Positions 1 through 9,687 are shown, counted from the stretch's first letter. The stretch: 64,000 nucleotides of DNA from Paenilisteria riparia FSL S10-1204 (GCF_000525995.1 NZ_AODL01000002.1:1-64000), one strand, 5' to 3'. Notes: a model not told the origin generated them from the sequence alone. Made by a program: numbers and translations.

Positions 1-903
1 TTTTTTGCAGGAATTGGACACGCAGGTTACCCAACATCATCCGCCAGAACTGTGACTGACACATATCCAATGGAAAAAAGAACCTGGGCGCAATCTATTC
101 TAATCTCTACATCAGGAATTGCTTCCATCATCGGACCACTGTTAATCCCGATTATTATTGCTCAATTTGGCTGGAGGGGAGCTGTTTTCTGCATTGCATT
201 CATTTTTGTTTTGGCGCTAATTCTCGTCATTTGGAAATTGCCAAACACGCATAAAGAAAAGCAAAAAGCGGCACAAAAAAGCGATGCACCAACCATACCA
301 TTTTTAAAAGTACTAGCAAATCCCGTTGTTATTTTACTATTTATCGCGATGTGTAGCATTAATATTGCATTATACACCGTCGCGAACTGGATGCCAACCT
401 ATTTTGTAGATGAGCGAGGTGTAACACTTGGTATAAGCTCTATCATCGTAGCTATTGCAGGACTTGGTAGCTTACTCGGAAGTTTTGGAACAGCCTTCAT
501 CGTTGGCCACTATTTCCAGCATCGCGAAAAACGTGTCATCTTTATTTTAGCAGTTATTGCAGCAGTGTCAGCAATTCTTGTTTACCATACAGAAAACATC
601 GCGGGCGCCACATTCTGGCTCTTCCTGTGCTACCTGTGTTCCGTCATGATTTTCTCAACGATGTTCACCTTACCATTAAAACGACTAGATGAATCTATCG
701 TCGGAACTGGCGTTGGCATTATCAACACAGGAGCAACACTGGGAGGCGTTTTCGCACCGATTATTGTCGCGACTCTAGTAGGCAAATTCGGTACATACGA
801 TAGCGTCTTTACTTCAATCGCTGTCGTATCCATCATCACCGCGATATTTGTTGGACTAATACCGAATGTAAAAAAAGACAGTTTTGGAACACAAACCAAA
901 TAA
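1..903 (+). CDS. MFS transporter, C-terminal part (5' end outside window)
   Basis: The frame is open from base 1, so the start lies upstream of the window. The visible 300 residues begin with a GIGHAGYPTSS segment, typical of the region around TM4-TM5 of major facilitator proteins (small-residue helix followed by an R/K-rich turn), and continue with about eight hydrophobic helices split by a charged K/Q-rich loop near residues 80-95. It probably moves a small organic solute across the membrane; the substrate cannot be read from the sequence. It converges on the AraC/GH39-like gene downstream. MFS assignment is solid, substrate is unknown. Confidence 0.8.
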   Translation, partial: FFAGIGHAGYPTSSARTVTDTYPMEKRTWAQSILISTSGIASIIGPLLIPIIIAQFGWRGAVFCIAFIFVLALILVIWKLPNTHKEKQKAAQKSDAPTIPFLKVLANPVVILLFIAMCSINIALYTVANWMPTYFVDERGVTLGISSIIVAIAGLGSLLGSFGTAFIVGHYFQHREKRVIFILAVIAAVSAILVYHTENIAGATFWLFLCYLCSVMIFSTMFTLPLKRLDESIVGTGVGIINTGATLGGVFAPIIVATLVGKFGTYDSVFTSIAVVSIITAIFVGLIPNVKKDSFGTQTK

Positions 904-1054
904 ACCAGCAACAATCTCTTGGGACTGTTCGACGCCAAATTGTGTATCACCAAACACTTCCGCTCGATTTTTGCAAAGCCGCGTTTATGCCTTATTCGTT
1001 TTAATTGATAGGGCATAGACACGGGCTTTATTTGGTATTTCCTTAAGATTCTTT

Positions 1055-3391
1055 CTACAATGTTCGTCGAAATTCATAAAACTGGATGGCATTGACATCC
1101 AAATATGCGTAAAACGACCAATTTTCTGTAATTAACTCGTCGCTCACCGAAAGTGTTGGCTGTGCGTCTTGCACAATATAATCCATAATTTCCGAATCGA
1201 GCCCATGCTTACTGTTTAATTGCCAATACTTTGAATAAAGTGCACCATTCTCCTGATCGAACTGGAATTTGCGCAACTGATATTCTCCAGGTATAAGCCC
1301 ATCAAACTGCACATGGAACTCCTTTCGATAATCTTGTAAAAACGAATCTTCCACTGAATAGAGTGGGTTCATATTCGTACAGTTCAACAATACAAGCTGG
1401 TACCCATCCTCATTTTCTGTCATCACAAAATGCTCGCCACGTGCCACCACCTTTCCGTGTAACCTTTCCTTAAACTTAAGCGAAAAATACGCTGGTCGTT
1501 TTCCATTGAAAAAATGAAACAATTCCAGCCCATCCAATCGGATATTGTGCCCACTCAAATCCTCTTCATGTAGCTCCGTGTTAATCCAAAATCCAAGCCC
1601 GGCTACCTCCGAACTAACCGCTAGAACCGTTTGAAAAATAAGAGCTCCTCTAAAAAATGTCCCGTTTGTATAACGCGTATTTCCAGTCAATGTGTTCCAA
1701 TTCGTCAACATCAAAGGCTTATCCCACCGATTTTCCTTCAAATATCGCTTTAACTTTTGCGTTTTTGATAAAACATAATCTTTCGTAATAATAAAGTCCT
1801 TCTGTGCACTTTTCGTGAAATCGACCGCTTCGTTTTGGTTTGCATTAAAACCGAGGAAGTCAACTGCATCCCGATTTTGTAAAATCCACGCATGATTCGC
1901 AAACGGTGTTTCCCGTCGCTCAGAAAATGGCAAATAACTCCCAACCTGAATAGAGGCGTGGAAACTTTTAATCACTTCGCGTAATTTCAAATATACACGT
2001 TGCAGTTCCTTTTTTGAAGCAACCGTATTGTATGGCTCATAATACATGAAATACCATGTCTTAACAAACGGTGACCCATACACTTGAATCATATGCTGCA
2101 TAAACTGCGTCAGTTTTTCAAAATAGAGCGTCTCATCACTCGAAATATCCTGATATTCTATGCGAATAAACAAGCTGATACCATGCTTTTTTAAGTAATC
2201 AATGGCTAAAGAAGCATTGGCATATGGGGAAGAAGTCGGCATAGCTTCATCCGTTTCTTTTTCCGAAAGCAATGTGGAGCCAAAGATTAGATGGCGAATG
2301 CCAACATAGCGAACACGAAGTTCTGCTGCGGCTGACTCAATTTGACGTTGCACATTGTGATTCAACACTTCTTTCAATTCCCCAATCGTCAAAATATGTA
2401 TTGGTTCAGGAATTGTTTCTTGTTTTCCCATGGTAATCGAAATTCGTCTCTGCTCAAAAGGAATTTCATTCATGAAGTTCACTTTCTCAGCAACTTGGCG
2501 ATAATGCGAAAGTTTCACTAAAACAGCAGGGGATGGCTTAATCGGTGTTACTTCAGGCATCGGAGTCTGCTGTTTGTCCGAATCTAAAGGCGCAGCAAGG
2601 AAATCTCGACGATAAGATGCAGGCGATTTACCATAATATGTTTTAAAAGAAGTCGTGAAATTTTTAGAAGAAGAAAAGCCATTTTTCTGGGCAATCTGTG
2701 AAATCGTGGCTGAGCTATAACACAAATCTTCCAAACTATGCTCCAGACGAATCTGTGTTAAATATTGCAAAAAGCCTAATCCTGTCATCTTTTTAAAATA
2801 CCGAGACAAATAAGCGACCGATAAATATTCCTGTTCTGCTATACTTTGGAGCGTAATCGGCTCATCAAACTGTTGCTCTAACTGCTGAATAATGCGCGTA
2901 ATCCGAGTGTCATGAACCGCGAATTTATCTTCTGACACGTGTTCCTCTTTGAAAAAGCGAGTTAGTAACAACATCATTTGAAAAAGTGCACTTTGCGACT
3001 CCAAAATGCTATTTTCAAAACCATTTGCTGTTGCAATCATCATATTCGCCAAGTTCTTGCGCAACAAAGTTACCATCTTTTCACGCCCTGTATCAAGTCC
3101 ACTAGAGAAACAATCAAAAGAATATTGAAAATAAGCAGGGTAATATAATGCAAAAAATGGTCCAGTGATCTGCAGTTTCATCACAGTATTAGACTTTATT
3201 CCACGAATCGAATAATGTTGCTGATGATTGATTACAATTAAGTCGCTTTCTTGTAGCAAAAACGTCTGACCAGCTGAAGAGACTCGAAGTTCTCCCTCCA
3301 AAACGAAAAAGATAGTTGTGCCACTATTCACTGTCGGCGCTAAGTAATGAATATTTTCCAACTGAATCGTATATCCGTCTTTTTTTCCCAT
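1055..3391 (-). CDS. AraC-family regulator fused to a GH39-like glycosidase domain
   Basis: A 778-residue fusion. Residues 1-110 look like a cupin-type sensor; residues about 165-265 form the double helix-turn-helix of AraC/XylS regulators (SIAEQEYLSVAYLSRYFKK, then ISQIAQKNGFSSSKNF). Residues about 300-640 resemble the beta-xylosidase (GH39) barrel, followed by a C-terminal beta-rich part. The GH39 acid/base Glu is plausibly in YYEP, but where the family usually has a Glu before WN this protein reads TNWN, so the nucleophile may be missing. The barrel could therefore be a sugar sensor rather than an enzyme (inference). A cytosolic regulator of a carbohydrate locus is likely. ATG start; convergent with the MFS gene. 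Confidence 0.8.
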   Translation of the reverse strand: MGKKDGYTIQLENIHYLAPTVNSGTTIFFVLEGELRVSSAGQTFLLQESDLIVINHQQHYSIRGIKSNTVMKLQITGPFFALYYPAYFQYSFDCFSSGLDTGREKMVTLLRKNLANMMIATANGFENSILESQSALFQMMLLLTRFFKEEHVSEDKFAVHDTRITRIIQQLEQQFDEPITLQSIAEQEYLSVAYLSRYFKKMTGLGFLQYLTQIRLEHSLEDLCYSSATISQIAQKNGFSSSKNFTTSFKTYYGKSPASYRRDFLAAPLDSDKQQTPMPEVTPIKPSPAVLVKLSHYRQVAEKVNFMNEIPFEQRRISITMGKQETIPEPIHILTIGELKEVLNHNVQRQIESAAAELRVRYVGIRHLIFGSTLLSEKETDEAMPTSSPYANASLAIDYLKKHGISLFIRIEYQDISSDETLYFEKLTQFMQHMIQVYGSPFVKTWYFMYYEPYNTVASKKELQRVYLKLREVIKSFHASIQVGSYLPFSERRETPFANHAWILQNRDAVDFLGFNANQNEAVDFTKSAQKDFIITKDYVLSKTQKLKRYLKENRWDKPLMLTNWNTLTGNTRYTNGTFFRGALIFQTVLAVSSEVAGLGFWINTELHEEDLSGHNIRLDGLELFHFFNGKRPAYFSLKFKERLHGKVVARGEHFVMTENEDGYQLVLLNCTNMNPLYSVEDSFLQDYRKEFHVQFDGLIPGEYQLRKFQFDQENGALYSKYWQLNSKHGLDSEIMDYIVQDAQPTLSVSDELITENWSFYAYLDVNAIQFYEFRRTL

Positions 3392-3475
3392 GATTTTGCC
3401 CCCTTAATTGTTCATCTCGCCTTCATTATACTAGAAATCACGGAGTATGACGATTAAATTTGCAGATATTTTTCT

Positions 3476-3505
3476 TTGGACAAAATTAGGATAAAGTATT
3501 ATAAT
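3476..3505 (+). promoter_or_regulatory. sigma-A promoter of clpB
   Basis: TTGGAC at 3476-3481 and TATAAT at 3500-3505 with an 18-base spacer, directly upstream of the CtsR site and about 115 bases before the clpB start. Confidence 0.75.
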
Positions 3506-3513
3506 AACTATAT

Positions 3514-3530
3514 GGTCAAAAAAGGTCAGA
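3514..3530 (+). promoter_or_regulatory. CtsR operator of clpB
   Basis: Direct heptad repeat GGTCAAA-AAA-GGTCAGA, one base off the CtsR consensus (RGTCAAA NAN RGTCAAA). It sits over the expected transcription start, so CtsR binding would block clpB until heat or protein stress inactivates it. Confidence 0.85.
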
Positions 3531-3620
3531 TTAGAAAAATATCCATCTTAAAGCGGAGGTTATTTGAAACGAAGAGGCCTATAATAAAAAGAAAATCAAG
3601 AAATGAGGTGCATCATTTTT

Positions 3621-6209
3621 ATGGAAATGCAGAAATTCACACAACAAGTCCAAGAAACGATTGCGTCGGCACAACAATTGGCTGTAGACGGCCAACAACA
3701 ACAAATTGACACGGTCCATGTGTTTGCCGCACTTTTAACACATAGCGATTTTACAAAACGGGTGTACGAAGTCGCGGGTGTTGATGCGAAACAATTACTT
3801 AGCGTCATAGAAACCGAAATAGAGAAGTTGCCGATTGTAACGGGAAGTAATGTGCAGTACGGCCAAGCAATGAGCCCGGCTTTATACGAACTCATGCGTG
3901 ACGCAGAAAAAGAGCGCCAAACGCTAGAAGATGACTATGTCTCGACTGAACATCTATTACTAGCGATTATGAATCAGAAAAAAAGCCCAATTACAGAGGC
4001 CATCGGGATTCCGAAAAAACAATTAAATGAAGCCATTTTACAAATCAGAGGAGGAAAACGAGTGACATCACAAAATGCAGAAGATCAATATGAGGCATTA
4101 CTAAAGTACGGCCGCGATTTAGTAGCCGAAGTCCGCGCTGGGAAAATCGATCCAGTCATCGGGCGTGATACAGAAATCCGCAATGTCATCCGGATATTAT
4201 CACGGAAAACAAAAAATAACCCAGTCTTAATCGGCGAACCAGGTGTTGGTAAGACGGCTATCGTCGAAGGTTTAGCCCAACGTATCGTACGTAAAGACGT
4301 TCCCGAAGGACTAAAAGATAAGACGATTATTTCACTAGATATCGGTTCACTTATCGCTGGTGCGAAATATCGTGGCGAATTTGAAGAACGTCTAAAGGCC
4401 GTCTTGCAAGAAGTAAAAGATAGCGACGGCGAAATTTTACTTTTCATCGATGAAATTCATACGATTGTCGGCGCTGGAAAAACAGACGGTGCCATGGATG
4501 CAGGCAATATGCTAAAACCAATGCTTGCTCGCGGTGAACTTCACTGTATCGGTGCCACCACATTGGACGAATACCGCCAATACATTGAAAAAGATCCAGC
4601 CCTAGAACGACGTTTCCAAAAAGTCCTTGTTCCAGAGCCAACCGTGGAAGACACAGTTTCCATTTTGCGCGGGCTAAAAGAACGTTTTGAAATCCATCAT
4701 GGGGTCAATATTCACGATAACGCGCTTGTCGCAGCGGCGAGCTTGTCAAACCGCTACATCACCGACCGATTTTTGCCAGATAAAGCGATTGACCTTGTCG
4801 ACGAAGCTTGCGCCACCATTCGCGTGGAAATCGATTCAATGCCAAGTGAACTGGACGAAGTGACGCGCAAAGTGATGCAACTAGAAATCGAAGAAGCAGC
4901 GCTAAAAGAAGAAAAAGATCCAGCCAGCGAACGACGCCTTGAAATGCTACAAAAAGAGTTGGCTGATTACAAAGAAGAAGCAAACAAAATGAAATCGAAA
5001 TGGGAATCGGAAAAAAACGAAATCAGCAATATCCGCGAAGTCCGCGAACAAATTGACCATTTGCGCCACGAACTAGAAGAAGCAGAGAACAATTACGACC
5101 TAAACAAAGCCGCAGAGTTGCGTCATGGCCGTATCCCAGAAGCGGAGAAACATCTTGCCGAACTAGAAGCAGAAAACCGCGAAAAAACAGCAAACGAAGA
5201 CCGCTTGTTGCAAGAAGAAGTAACCGAGAACGAAATCGCAGACATCGTCGGTCGTTGGACAGGTATTCCAGTTAGCAAATTAGTCGAAGGCGAACGCGAA
5301 AAACTGCTAAAACTCGCCGAATCACTCCGCGAAAAAGTCATTGGACAAGAAAATGCGGTAGAACTAGTAAGCGACGCTGTTATCAGAGCTCGTGCAGGTA
5401 TCAAAGACCCGCGCCGTCCAATTGGTTCTTTCATTTTCCTAGGGCCAACTGGTGTCGGAAAAACTGAACTGGCAAAAGCACTTGCATTTAATCTTTTTGA
5501 CTCCGAAGATCATATGATTCGCATTGATATGTCTGAATACATGGAAAAGCATTCCGTATCAAGGCTTGTCGGCGCACCTCCAGGCTATGTTGGGTATGAA
5601 GAAGGCGGTCAGTTAACCGAAGCAGTTCGCCGTAACCCGTACTCCATTATTTTGCTAGACGAAATTGAAAAAGCGCATCCGGATGTTTTCAATATTTTAC
5701 TTCAAGTTTTAGATGACGGGCGCATCACAGATTCTCAAGGCCGCCTGATTGATTTTAAAAACACCGTCATCATTATGACGTCTAATATTGGTTCCACAAT
5801 GCTACTGGAACGAACGGTAGACGGAGAAATTTCTGAGCAACTAGAAGAAGATGTGCTAGAAGTTTTGCAAGCTTCATTTAAGCCAGAATTTTTAAACCGT
5901 GTGGATGACATCATTCTCTTCAAACCGCTAACATTGGAAAATATTAAAGGCATCGTTGAAAAAGTGGTCGCGGAATTGGAAGTTCGTCTTGCAAGTCAAG
6001 AAATTGCGATTACGATGACAGAAGATGCGAAACGTTATATTGCAGAGGAAGCGTATGATCCAGTTTATGGAGCACGTCCATTGAAACGCTACATTACACG
6101 ACAAATCGAAACACCTCTTGCCCGCGAAATCGTAGCTGGAAAAATTATGCCACATTCCAAAGTTGCGATTACATTACAGGACAACAGTTTCCATTTTGAC
6201 ATAGAATAA
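3621..6209 (+). CDS. clpB: ATP-dependent chaperone ClpB
   Basis: Class I AAA+ disaggregase that works with DnaK to dissolve aggregated proteins after heat stress. 862 residues from this ATG: Clp N-terminal repeats (about 1-145), first nucleotide-binding domain with GEPGVGKT near residue 200 and a DEIH Walker B, a long charged coiled-coil middle domain (about 405-520), a second nucleotide-binding domain with GPTGVGKT near residue 605, and the C-terminal D2-small domain. An upstream in-frame ATG at 3603 exists, but the GAGGTG ribosome site lies inside that extension with good spacing to 3621, and MEMQKFTQQ matches the usual N-terminus. Controlled by CtsR. Confidence 0.97.
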   Translation: MEMQKFTQQVQETIASAQQLAVDGQQQQIDTVHVFAALLTHSDFTKRVYEVAGVDAKQLLSVIETEIEKLPIVTGSNVQYGQAMSPALYELMRDAEKERQTLEDDYVSTEHLLLAIMNQKKSPITEAIGIPKKQLNEAILQIRGGKRVTSQNAEDQYEALLKYGRDLVAEVRAGKIDPVIGRDTEIRNVIRILSRKTKNNPVLIGEPGVGKTAIVEGLAQRIVRKDVPEGLKDKTIISLDIGSLIAGAKYRGEFEERLKAVLQEVKDSDGEILLFIDEIHTIVGAGKTDGAMDAGNMLKPMLARGELHCIGATTLDEYRQYIEKDPALERRFQKVLVPEPTVEDTVSILRGLKERFEIHHGVNIHDNALVAAASLSNRYITDRFLPDKAIDLVDEACATIRVEIDSMPSELDEVTRKVMQLEIEEAALKEEKDPASERRLEMLQKELADYKEEANKMKSKWESEKNEISNIREVREQIDHLRHELEEAENNYDLNKAAELRHGRIPEAEKHLAELEAENREKTANEDRLLQEEVTENEIADIVGRWTGIPVSKLVEGEREKLLKLAESLREKVIGQENAVELVSDAVIRARAGIKDPRRPIGSFIFLGPTGVGKTELAKALAFNLFDSEDHMIRIDMSEYMEKHSVSRLVGAPPGYVGYEEGGQLTEAVRRNPYSIILLDEIEKAHPDVFNILLQVLDDGRITDSQGRLIDFKNTVIIMTSNIGSTMLLERTVDGEISEQLEEDVLEVLQASFKPEFLNRVDDIILFKPLTLENIKGIVEKVVAELEVRLASQEIAITMTEDAKRYIAEEAYDPVYGARPLKRYITRQIETPLAREIVAGKIMPHSKVAITLQDNSFHFDIE

Positions 6210-6223
6210 AAGAATGCTTAGCT

Positions 6224-6368
6224 CTCAGCGTGTCGACAAACGCCCATTTTCGTCGTTAAAAGCTCTGTTCCGATGCTTTTCTACGCTGCGCTACGCATAA
6301 CTTCTCACATGGTTAGTCCATGCCTAGAACCTGGACATTTGTCGATACGCTGAGGTTTGGAGGCATGG
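6224..6368. repeat. Long nested inverted repeat between clpB and gpmA
   Basis: Outer arms of 17 bases (6224-6240 and 6338-6354, one mismatch; CTCAGCGTGTCGACAAA and its partner) enclose about 97 bases. A second pair, CCATGCCT at 6318-6325 and AGGCATGG at 6361-6368, overlaps the right arm, so two alternative folds are possible. The sequence then runs into a T-rich stretch (6374-6382). It may double as the clpB terminator, but the length and the alternative pairing look more like a dispersed repeat element. Confidence 0.6.
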
Positions 6369-6503
6369 ACCGGTTTTTTATTTAAAATATAGTTTATCTA
6401 CAGTCCGTGTTTAGATTAGATTTTCTAGGCAAAGCGTTTTATACTTAGAGAAGTAGGGAAAATTGTTAGTGTATGAAATTGAAACGTGGAGAGGATGAAA
6501 GAA

Positions 6504-7193
6504 ATGAAATTAGTATTGATTCGTCATGGACAAAGCGAATGGAACAAACTGAACTTATTTACCGGCTGGCACGATGTCGACTTGTCGGAAGAAGGTGTCG
6601 AGGAGGCTAAACGCGCAGGTCAGCTAGTCAAAGAAGCAGGCCTAGAGTTCGACGTCGCCTTCACATCTGTCCTAACCCGCGCGATTAAAACGCTTGACTA
6701 CACGTTAGAAGGCTCCGAACAATTATGGGTTCCCGTTCACAAGTCATGGCGTCTAAATGAACGTCATTACGGTGCACTTCAAGGCCTTAATAAACAAGAA
6801 ACGGCCGATAAATATGGCGCTGATCAAGTACAGCAATGGCGTCGTAGCTACGATACATTGCCACCATTACTTGAAGACAACGACGAACGCTTAGCCAAAA
6901 ATGATCGTCGCTATCAACTTTTAGACACAAGCGCGATTCCAAGAGGCGAGAACTTAAAGGTTACATTAGAACGCGTTATCCCGTATTGGATGGACACGAT
7001 TGCTCCGGAAATAAAAAGCGGAAAACGCGTCGTTATTGCAGCACACGGCAATAGCTTACGTGCTTTAGTGAAATTCCTCGAAGACATCAGCGACGATGAC
7101 ATCATGGAACTAGAAATTCCAACAGGTGTCCCGCTAGTTTACGAACTGGATGAAGACTTAAAACCTACCAATAAATATTACTTAGGCGAATAA
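6504..7193 (+). CDS. gpmA: 2,3-bisphosphoglycerate-dependent phosphoglycerate mutase
   Basis: Interconverts 3- and 2-phosphoglycerate in glycolysis and gluconeogenesis through a phosphohistidine. 229 residues, the usual dPGM length; the N-terminal RHGQSEW motif carries the phosphorylated His, and the second catalytic His is in AAHGNS. GTG 6486 and ATG 6495 are also in frame, but the GGAGAGG ribosome site at 6488-6494 is correctly spaced only for ATG 6504, which gives the canonical MKLVLIRHG start. Single gene, closed by a hairpin terminator. Confidence 0.97.
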   Translation: MKLVLIRHGQSEWNKLNLFTGWHDVDLSEEGVEEAKRAGQLVKEAGLEFDVAFTSVLTRAIKTLDYTLEGSEQLWVPVHKSWRLNERHYGALQGLNKQETADKYGADQVQQWRRSYDTLPPLLEDNDERLAKNDRRYQLLDTSAIPRGENLKVTLERVIPYWMDTIAPEIKSGKRVVIAAHGNSLRALVKFLEDISDDDIMELEIPTGVPLVYELDEDLKPTNKYYLGE

Positions 7194-7197
7194 ACAT

Positions 7198-7240
7198 AAA
7201 AACGATTGAAAATCCAGATTTGGACGCTCAATCGTTTTTA
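7198..7240. terminator. Bidirectional terminator between gpmA and the methyltransferase
   Basis: AACGATTGA (7201-7209) pairs with TCAATCGTT (7228-7236), with A-rich and T-rich flanks, serving both convergent genes. Confidence 0.85.
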
Positions 7241-7245
7241 TATCA

Positions 7246-7980
7246 TTATTTTTTCCGAGCAGACACAAGTAGCATCATTGGTCTACGCAACTCATCCGGC
7301 ATATCAGGGTGGCTGTTTAACATGGCCGCATCTGGTTCTGGCTCTACTAATTTCACAAGCTCAAATCCAGTTTCCAACAACGTATTCATATAAGTCGTCA
7401 ATGTCTTATGGTACTTCATCACATCTTCCCCAAGAAAATTCGCCGTCCGCAAACCTTCCATGAAATACTTGTCCACAGGCCAATGCAACTTATTCCCATC
7501 CGTATCATAATACCAGTCCTGCGTGCCTTGCGCTGTAAAAACAGGATGCTCCACCGAAAAAACAAACGCGCCGCCATGAACCAAACACTGATTCACCTTC
7601 TCGCAAATCGTCTTAAACGACGCAACATAATGAAGTGCGAGTGAACTAAGCACCACATCAAAACTATCCGCTTCAAAATCAATATCCTCAAGCGCTTGCT
7701 GCACGTAGTTAATTTTTGGAGAATCAGTCTTTTTACGCGCTTCTGTCAGCATTTTCTCAGAAATATCGACACCAGCCACAGACACTGCCCCATTTTCCAC
7801 AGCATACAAGCAATGCCAACCAAAACCGCAACCTAAGTCGAGCACGCGTTTACCATGAAAATCAGGCATCATTTTCTGGAATTCATGCCATTCTCCAGCA
7901 CCCTTTAAGCCTTCTACAGATCGGTTCATTTTGCTATACTGCTCAAAGAAAGTAGGATTATCATATATATTTTCTTTCAA
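7246..7980 (-). CDS. Class I SAM-dependent methyltransferase
   Basis: 244-residue cytosolic methyltransferase. Motif I VLDLGCGFGW near residues 45-54 binds S-adenosylmethionine, followed by the acidic residue of motif II (VAGVDIS) and motif IV (FDVVLSSLALHYV), as in the UbiE/BioC-like group (Methyltransf_11/25). Substrate unknown; small-molecule methylation is most likely. It begins with TTG: a GAGGTG ribosome site lies seven bases upstream and no ATG is nearer. Convergent with gpmA. Confidence 0.85.
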   Translation of the reverse strand: MKENIYDNPTFFEQYSKMNRSVEGLKGAGEWHEFQKMMPDFHGKRVLDLGCGFGWHCLYAVENGAVSVAGVDISEKMLTEARKKTDSPKINYVQQALEDIDFEADSFDVVLSSLALHYVASFKTICEKVNQCLVHGGAFVFSVEHPVFTAQGTQDWYYDTDGNKLHWPVDKYFMEGLRTANFLGEDVMKYHKTLTTYMNTLLETGFELVKLVEPEPDAAMLNSHPDMPDELRRPMMLLVSARKK

Positions 7981-8012
7981 GTCGAAACACCTCTTCCGCG
8001 CATATTATAACA

Positions 8013-8072
8013 TAAAAAAAAGCGGCTAAACACTTGCCAATCAAAAGATCAACACATGCTTATAGCCACTTT
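8013..8072 (-). terminator. Terminator downstream of the DUF2929 gene
   Basis: On the minus strand AGTGGCTA (8063-8070) pairs with TAGCCGCT (8021-8028), followed by a run of at least seven T (the A-run 8014-8020 on the plus strand). Confidence 0.7.
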
Positions 8073-8074
8073 CT

Positions 8075-8263
8075 TTATTTGATATCGTAAGTTTCGCTTT
8101 CTTTTGGCATCAGTACAGGAATTAAGAAAATCGCAATCGAAATAGCGACTGCCATAATAGTACCCATGGTGAAATCATACGTTGTTGCAATAACAGACGC
8201 AGCAACATATTCAGACATTTGCGCCAAAATAAACACCCAGAAAAAGGTCACGATATAACGCAT
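8075..8263 (-). CDS. DUF2929 family small membrane protein (YjzD-like)
   Basis: 62 residues with two predicted transmembrane helices (MRYIVTFFWVFILAQM and a second around residues 32-50) and a short charged tail. Small proteins of this type sit beside fabH in Listeria and related bacilli; the function is not known. The frame opens upstream at 8341, but GGAGGTG eight bases before ATG 8263 fixes this start. Divergent from fabH. Confidence 0.8.
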   Translation of the reverse strand: MRYIVTFFWVFILAQMSEYVAASVIATTYDFTMGTIMAVAISIAIFLIPVLMPKESETYDIK

Positions 8264-8357
8264 GACACAACACCTCCATTCAAGGATTCCTTCTGTTATT
8301 CTAGCACAAATAAGACAATTAAACCAACATTTATTCCCCAAGCTAAGGATAATTTGG

Positions 8358-8386
8358 TTGTGGAAATAGGGATTGTCTGTTAGAAT
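8358..8386 (+). promoter_or_regulatory. Promoter of fabH
   Basis: TTGTGG (8358-8363), 17-base spacer, TAGAAT (8381-8386); the FapR site begins at the end of the -10 element. The fabH start is about 270 bases further on. Confidence 0.6.
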
Positions 8387-8402
8387 TAGGACCAGGTAAT
8401 AA
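8386..8402 (+). promoter_or_regulatory. FapR operator upstream of fabH
   Basis: TTAGGACCAGGTAATAA differs at two positions from the FapR palindrome TTAGTACCNNGTACTAA. It overlaps the predicted transcription start, the position from which FapR represses fatty acid synthesis genes until malonyl-CoA or malonyl-ACP releases it. Confidence 0.75.
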
Positions 8403-8413
8403 AAAAAGCCGAA

Positions 8414-8511
8414 CGCGCTCGTCCAGCCCCGACAGAAATAGTGACCCTAACGGTGAAAGCCGTCACTTTGGCTTTTGCCGTTAGGGTCACTATTTCCGAG
8501 GGGCTAGCGCG
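8414..8511. repeat. Structured inverted-repeat element in the fabH leader (copy A)
   Basis: Outer stem CGCGCT (8414-8419)/AGCGCG (8506-8511), left bulge CGTCC, stem AGCCCC (8425-8430)/GGGGCT (8500-8505), internal loop GACAG/CCGA, then a perfect 18-base distal stem (8436-8453 with 8478-8495) extended by AAAGCC/GGCTTT. It lies in the 5' untranslated region of fabH. The core matches two elements near 47.5 kb. Confidence 0.8.
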
Positions 8512-8664
8512 TGAGGCTAGATTGACCAAAAAAGCCATACAAAAGAAAAAACAACAAAAAAAAACAACAGATTCTCGCACTACTATTTATCTATCCGTAT
8601 CAATTTTATCTATACCAGAGCTCTCAAAACAGCTCAAACTATTATTTTCTTGGAGGAATACAAA

Positions 8665-9603
8665 ATGAATGCAGGTATTTTAGGTGTTGGCAAATACGTA
8701 CCAGAACGCGTCCTAACAAACGCAGATTTAGAAAAAATGATGGACACATCCGACGAGTGGATTCGCACAAGAACAGGCATCCAAGAACGTCGCATAGCAC
8801 GTGAGGACGAATACGTACACGATATGGCGTACGAAGCAGCCAAAGCCGCAATCGAAAACGCTGGTCTAACACCAGAAGACATCGATTTATTTATCGTAGC
8901 AACCGTAACACAAGAATCCAATTTCCCATCTGTCGGAAATATAATACAAGATCGCCTAGGCGCAATAAACGCCGCAGCAATGGACTTAGGCGCAGCGTGT
9001 GCTGGCTTCACTTACGGAACAGTAACAGCAGCCCAATTCATCCAAACAGGCGCATACAAAAACATCGTCGTTATCGGCGCTGATAAATTATCCAAAATCA
9101 CAGATTGGGAAGACCGTAGCACAGCCGTTCTATTTGGAGATGGCGCTGGAGCAATCGTGATGGGACCAGTTTCTGACGGTCGCGGCTTATTAGCATTTGA
9201 CCTTGGTTCAGACGGTTCTGGTGGCAAACATTTAAATCTAAACGAAAAACGCAAATTATATATGAACGGCCGCGAAGTTTTCCGCTTTGCAGTGCGTCAA
9301 ATGGGCGATGCTTCGTTACGTGTTCTTGAAAAATCAGGAATCGCCAAAGATGATTTAGACTTACTCATCCCACACCAAGCAAATATTCGCATCATGGAAG
9401 CATCTCGCGAACGTCTTGAACTACCAGAAGAAAAACTAATGAAAACTGTGCATAAATACGGCAACACATCTGCATCATCGATTGTTTTAGCCTTAGTAGA
9501 TGCCGTAGAAGAAGGTCGTATTAATGATGATGACAACTTACTATTAGTAGGTTTTGGCGCTGGCTTAACATGGGGCGCGCTAGTCATTAAATGGGGTAAA
9601 TAA
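8665..9603 (+). CDS. fabH: 3-oxoacyl-[ACP] synthase III (FabH)
   Basis: Starts type II fatty acid synthesis by condensing a short acyl-CoA with malonyl-ACP; in Listeria branched primers are preferred, giving anteiso fatty acids (family knowledge). 312 residues with the catalytic triad Cys112 (AACAGFTYG), His in IPHQANIR and Asn in KYGNTSASS. An in-frame TTG at 8650 exists, but the TTGGAGGA ribosome site sits between it and ATG 8665. Preceded by a FapR operator and a long structured leader; fabF follows with its own promoter. Confidence 0.97.
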   Translation: MNAGILGVGKYVPERVLTNADLEKMMDTSDEWIRTRTGIQERRIAREDEYVHDMAYEAAKAAIENAGLTPEDIDLFIVATVTQESNFPSVGNIIQDRLGAINAAAMDLGAACAGFTYGTVTAAQFIQTGAYKNIVVIGADKLSKITDWEDRSTAVLFGDGAGAIVMGPVSDGRGLLAFDLGSDGSGGKHLNLNEKRKLYMNGREVFRFAVRQMGDASLRVLEKSGIAKDDLDLLIPHQANIRIMEASRERLELPEEKLMKTVHKYGNTSASSIVLALVDAVEEGRINDDDNLLLVGFGAGLTWGALVIKWGK

Positions 9604-9656
9604 AAGCGTGATAAGCCTGAAGCGAACGATGTTTTGTTTCAGGTAACGCTTTCTTT
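9603..9656 (+). terminator. Hairpin between fabH and fabF
   Basis: AAAGCGT (9603-9609) pairs with ACGCTTT (9646-9652) and an inner CCTGAA pairs with TTCAGG (9616-9621/9638-9643), followed by a short T-rich tail. A partial terminator that would separate fabH from fabF. Confidence 0.55.
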
Positions 9657-9687
9657 CAGGACTTTTCGGGAAATCATGTATTATTTA

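Noticed and set aside
903..1054. Minus-strand reading EVFGDTQFGVEQSQEIVAG in the gap after the MFS gene
   Set aside because: It reads like protein, but is short, bounded by stops and has no start; at most a gene relic.
3476..3620. ORF starting at the clpB promoter
   Set aside because: It overlaps the promoter, CtsR operator and the clpB start in another frame; the control sites explain the region.
6421..6450. CcpA cre-like AAAGCGTTTT before gpmA
   Set aside because: Four mismatches to the cre consensus outside the core; not reported as a site.
8386..8580. Small ORFs on both strands through the fabH-leader palindrome
   Set aside because: Both come from the inverted repeat itself; no ribosome site and low-complexity sequence.
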